A stretch of 64,000 nt of DNA from Balanoglossus misakiensis (lineage: Eukaryota; Hemichordata): assembly GCA_040954595.2 (NCBI GenBank), contig CM082580.2:13640001-13704000 (forward strand), written 5' to 3'. Below, piece by piece: positions 62,101-64,000 of this stretch. Each line of letters starts with the position of its first letter. Positions within the stretch are counted from its first letter, which is position 1. Position numbers and translations under genes: made by a program. The notes under the pieces were generated by a model. It was given only the letters and a program-made list of their open reading frames with translations, searched no databases and was not told where the DNA came from.

Positions 62101-64000
62101 AAAAATCATGGGTTATAGCTCAGGAAAATCGTCAAAAATCGAAGATTTTTCGACTTTGCGAATTTTCAAAATTTGGTCATTTTTTGAAAAAAATCATGGG
62201 TTATAGCTCAGGAAAATCGTCAAAAATCAAAGATTTTTCGACTTTGCGAATTTTCAAAATTTGGTCATTTTTTGAAAAAATCATGGGTTATAGCTCAGGA
62301 AAATAGTCAAAAATCGAAGATTTTTGGACTTTGCGAATTTTCAAAATTTGGTCATTTTTTGAAAAAATCATGGGTTATAGCTCAGGAAAATCGTCAAAAA
62401 TCGAAGATTTTTGGACTTTGCGAATTTTCAAAATTTGCTCATTTTTTGAAAAAATCATGGGTTATAGCTCAGGAAAATCGTCAAAAATCGAAGATTTTTG
62501 GACTTTGCGAATTTTCAAAATTTGCTCATTTTTTGAAAAAATCATGGGTTATAGCTCAGGAAAATCGTCAAAAATCGAAGATTTTTCGACTTTGCGAATT
62601 TTCAAAATTTGGTCATTTTTTGAAAAAATCATGGGTTATAGCTCAGGAAAATCGTCAAAAATCAAAGATTTTTGGACTTTGCGAATTTTCAAAATTTGGT
62701 CATTTTTGAAAAAAATCATGGGTTATAGCTCAGGAAAATCGTCAAAAATCGAAGATTTTTGGACTTTGCGAATTTTCAAAATTTGGTCATTTTTTGAAAA
62801 AAATCATGGGTTATAGCTCAGGAAAATCGTCAAAAATCAAAGATTTTTCGACTTTGCGAATTTTCAAAATTTGGTCATTTTTTGAAAAAATCATGGGTTA
62901 TAGCTCAGGAAAATCGTCAAAAATCGAAGATTTTTCGACTTTGCGAATTTTCAAAATTTGGTCATTTTTTGAAAAAATCATGGGTTATAGCTCAGGAAAA
63001 TCGTCAAAAATCGAAGATTTTTCGACTTTGCGAATTTTCAAAATTTGCTCATTTTTTGAAAAAATCATGGGTTATAGCTCAGGAAAATCGTGAAAAATCG
63101 AAGATTTTTCGACTTTGCGAATTTTCAAAATTTGGTCATTTTTTGAAAAAATCATGGGTTATAGCTCAGGAAAATCGTGAAAAATCGAAGATTTTTCGAC
63201 TTTGCGAATTTTCAAAATTTGGTCATTTTTTGAAAAAATCATGGGTTATAGCTCAGGAAAATCGTCAAAAATCGAAGATTTTTCGACTTTGCGAATTTTC
63301 AAAATTTGCTCATTTTTTGAAAAAATCATGGGTTATAGCTCAGGAAAATCGTCAAAAATCGAACATTTTTAGACTTTGCGAATTTTCAAAATTTGGTCAT
63401 TTTTTGAAAAAATCATGGGTTATAGCTCAGGAAAATCGTCAAAAATCGAACATTTTTCGACTTTGCGAATTTTCAAAATTTGCTCATTTTTTGAAAAAAT
63501 CATGGGTTATAGCTCAGGAAAATCGTCAAAAATCGAACATTTTTCGACTTTGCGAATTTTCAAAATTTGCTCATTTTTTGAAAAAATCATGGGTTATAGC
63601 TCAGGAAAATCGTCAAAAATCGAAGATTTTTCGACTTTGCGAATTTTCAAAATTTGCTCATTTTTTGAAAAAATCATGGGTTATAGCTCAGGAAAATCGT
63701 CAAAAATCGAAGATTTTTCGACTTTGCGAATTTTCAAAATTTGCTCATTTTTTGAAAAAATCATGGGTTATAGCTCAGAAAAATCGTCAAAAATCGAAGA
63801 TTTTTCGACTTTGCGAATTTTCAAAATTTGCTCATTTTTTGAAAAAATCATGGGTTATAGCTCAGGAAAATCGTCAAAAATCGAAGATTTTTCGACTTTG
63901 CGAATTTTCAAAATTTGGTCATTTTTTGAAAAAATCATGGGTTATAGCTCAGGAAAATCGTCAAAAATCGAAGATTTTTCGACTTTGCGAATTTTCAAAA
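53154..64000 (+). repeat. 87-bp satellite array, right arm, inverted, runs off the window
   Basis: About 125 monomers in the opposite orientation (landmark CATGGGTTATAGCTCAGG on the plus strand). The repertoire differs from the left arm: GTGAAAAATC (for example 53328, 56820, 61086) and GAACATTTTT (for example 57340, 59527, 63362) are common here and rare or unseen there. The private variant CTCAGAAAAATCG recurs at 59941 and 63774 (3833 bp, about 44 monomers), pointing to a local duplication. The array has not ended at 64000. Confidence 0.97.

Noticed and set aside
24451-63093. Dozens of very long open frames (up to 984 codons) that look like a repetitive protein family.
   Set aside because: They are the 87-bp satellite read through. 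Two frames on the same strand are equally open, frames end at 86/88-bp units or single-base changes, and diagnostic changes alter both encoded peptides. No start context, splice structure or domain is present.
24541-64000. CRISPR array or phage-like direct repeats.
   Set aside because: The repeats are contiguous with no unique spacers, and the surrounding genes are animal genes with introns.
24541-64000. Calling the array a centromere.
   Set aside because: Higher-order repeats fit, but the array adjoins a gene, no CENP-B-box-like motif is seen, and nothing here shows centromeric chromatin.
24541-64000. Telomeric or subtelomeric repeat.
   Set aside because: There is no TTAGGG-type short repeat anywhere in the array, and the inverted organisation is not telomeric.

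Overview
The window is animal nuclear DNA. It has intron-rich genes with GT-AG splice sites, an integrin alpha subunit, a SENP1/2-type SUMO protease and a leucine-rich-repeat (LRR) membrane protein. The species cannot be named from the sequence. The compact introns and gene content suggest a marine invertebrate, possibly a deuterostome (inference).

Left part, 1-24168. Positions 1-4503 hold no gene I can support. A 13-exon LRR type I membrane protein gene lies at 4504-10159 (+), with roughly one LRR per exon. Next, on the minus strand, is a shrunken replication-dependent histone H3 gene (10298-10495). It keeps two CCAAT boxes, a TATA box and the histone 3' stem-loop, but has lost about half of its coding sequence. 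A complete 16-exon SENP1/2-like protease gene runs from 11142 to 16965 (+). One of its introns carries a 627-bp DNA element with 27-bp perfect terminal inverted repeats and a C27 tract. Converging on it from the right is the 3' three-quarters of an integrin alpha gene (18849-24168, minus, 17 exons, about 773 residues). It runs from the beta-propeller through the transmembrane segment and the GFFRR motif.

Right part, about 24175-64000. This is one satellite array of 87-bp monomers, roughly 457 copies. It starts within about 10 bases of an integrin splice acceptor and runs off the window end, so the 5' end of the integrin gene, if intact, lies beyond at least 39.8 kb of satellite. The first four monomers are divergent and the rest are highly homogenised. 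Orientation flips at about 53153 with no spacer, giving a left arm of about 29 kb and a right arm of at least 10.8 kb. Inside the arms are higher-order repeats (12-mer of 1042 bp; 13-mer/12-mer of 1133/1046 bp; 5-mer of 435 bp) and larger duplications spaced about 10.27 and 12.1-12.2 kb. Because 87 is a multiple of 3 and the monomer has no stop in two frames of one strand, the array contains very long open frames (up to 984 codons). I read these as a by-product of the repeat, not as genes.

The three protein genes do not form an obvious pathway. They are neighbours: the LRR gene converges on the H3 remnant, the SENP gene diverges from it, and SENP and integrin converge on a 1.9-kb shared 3' region.
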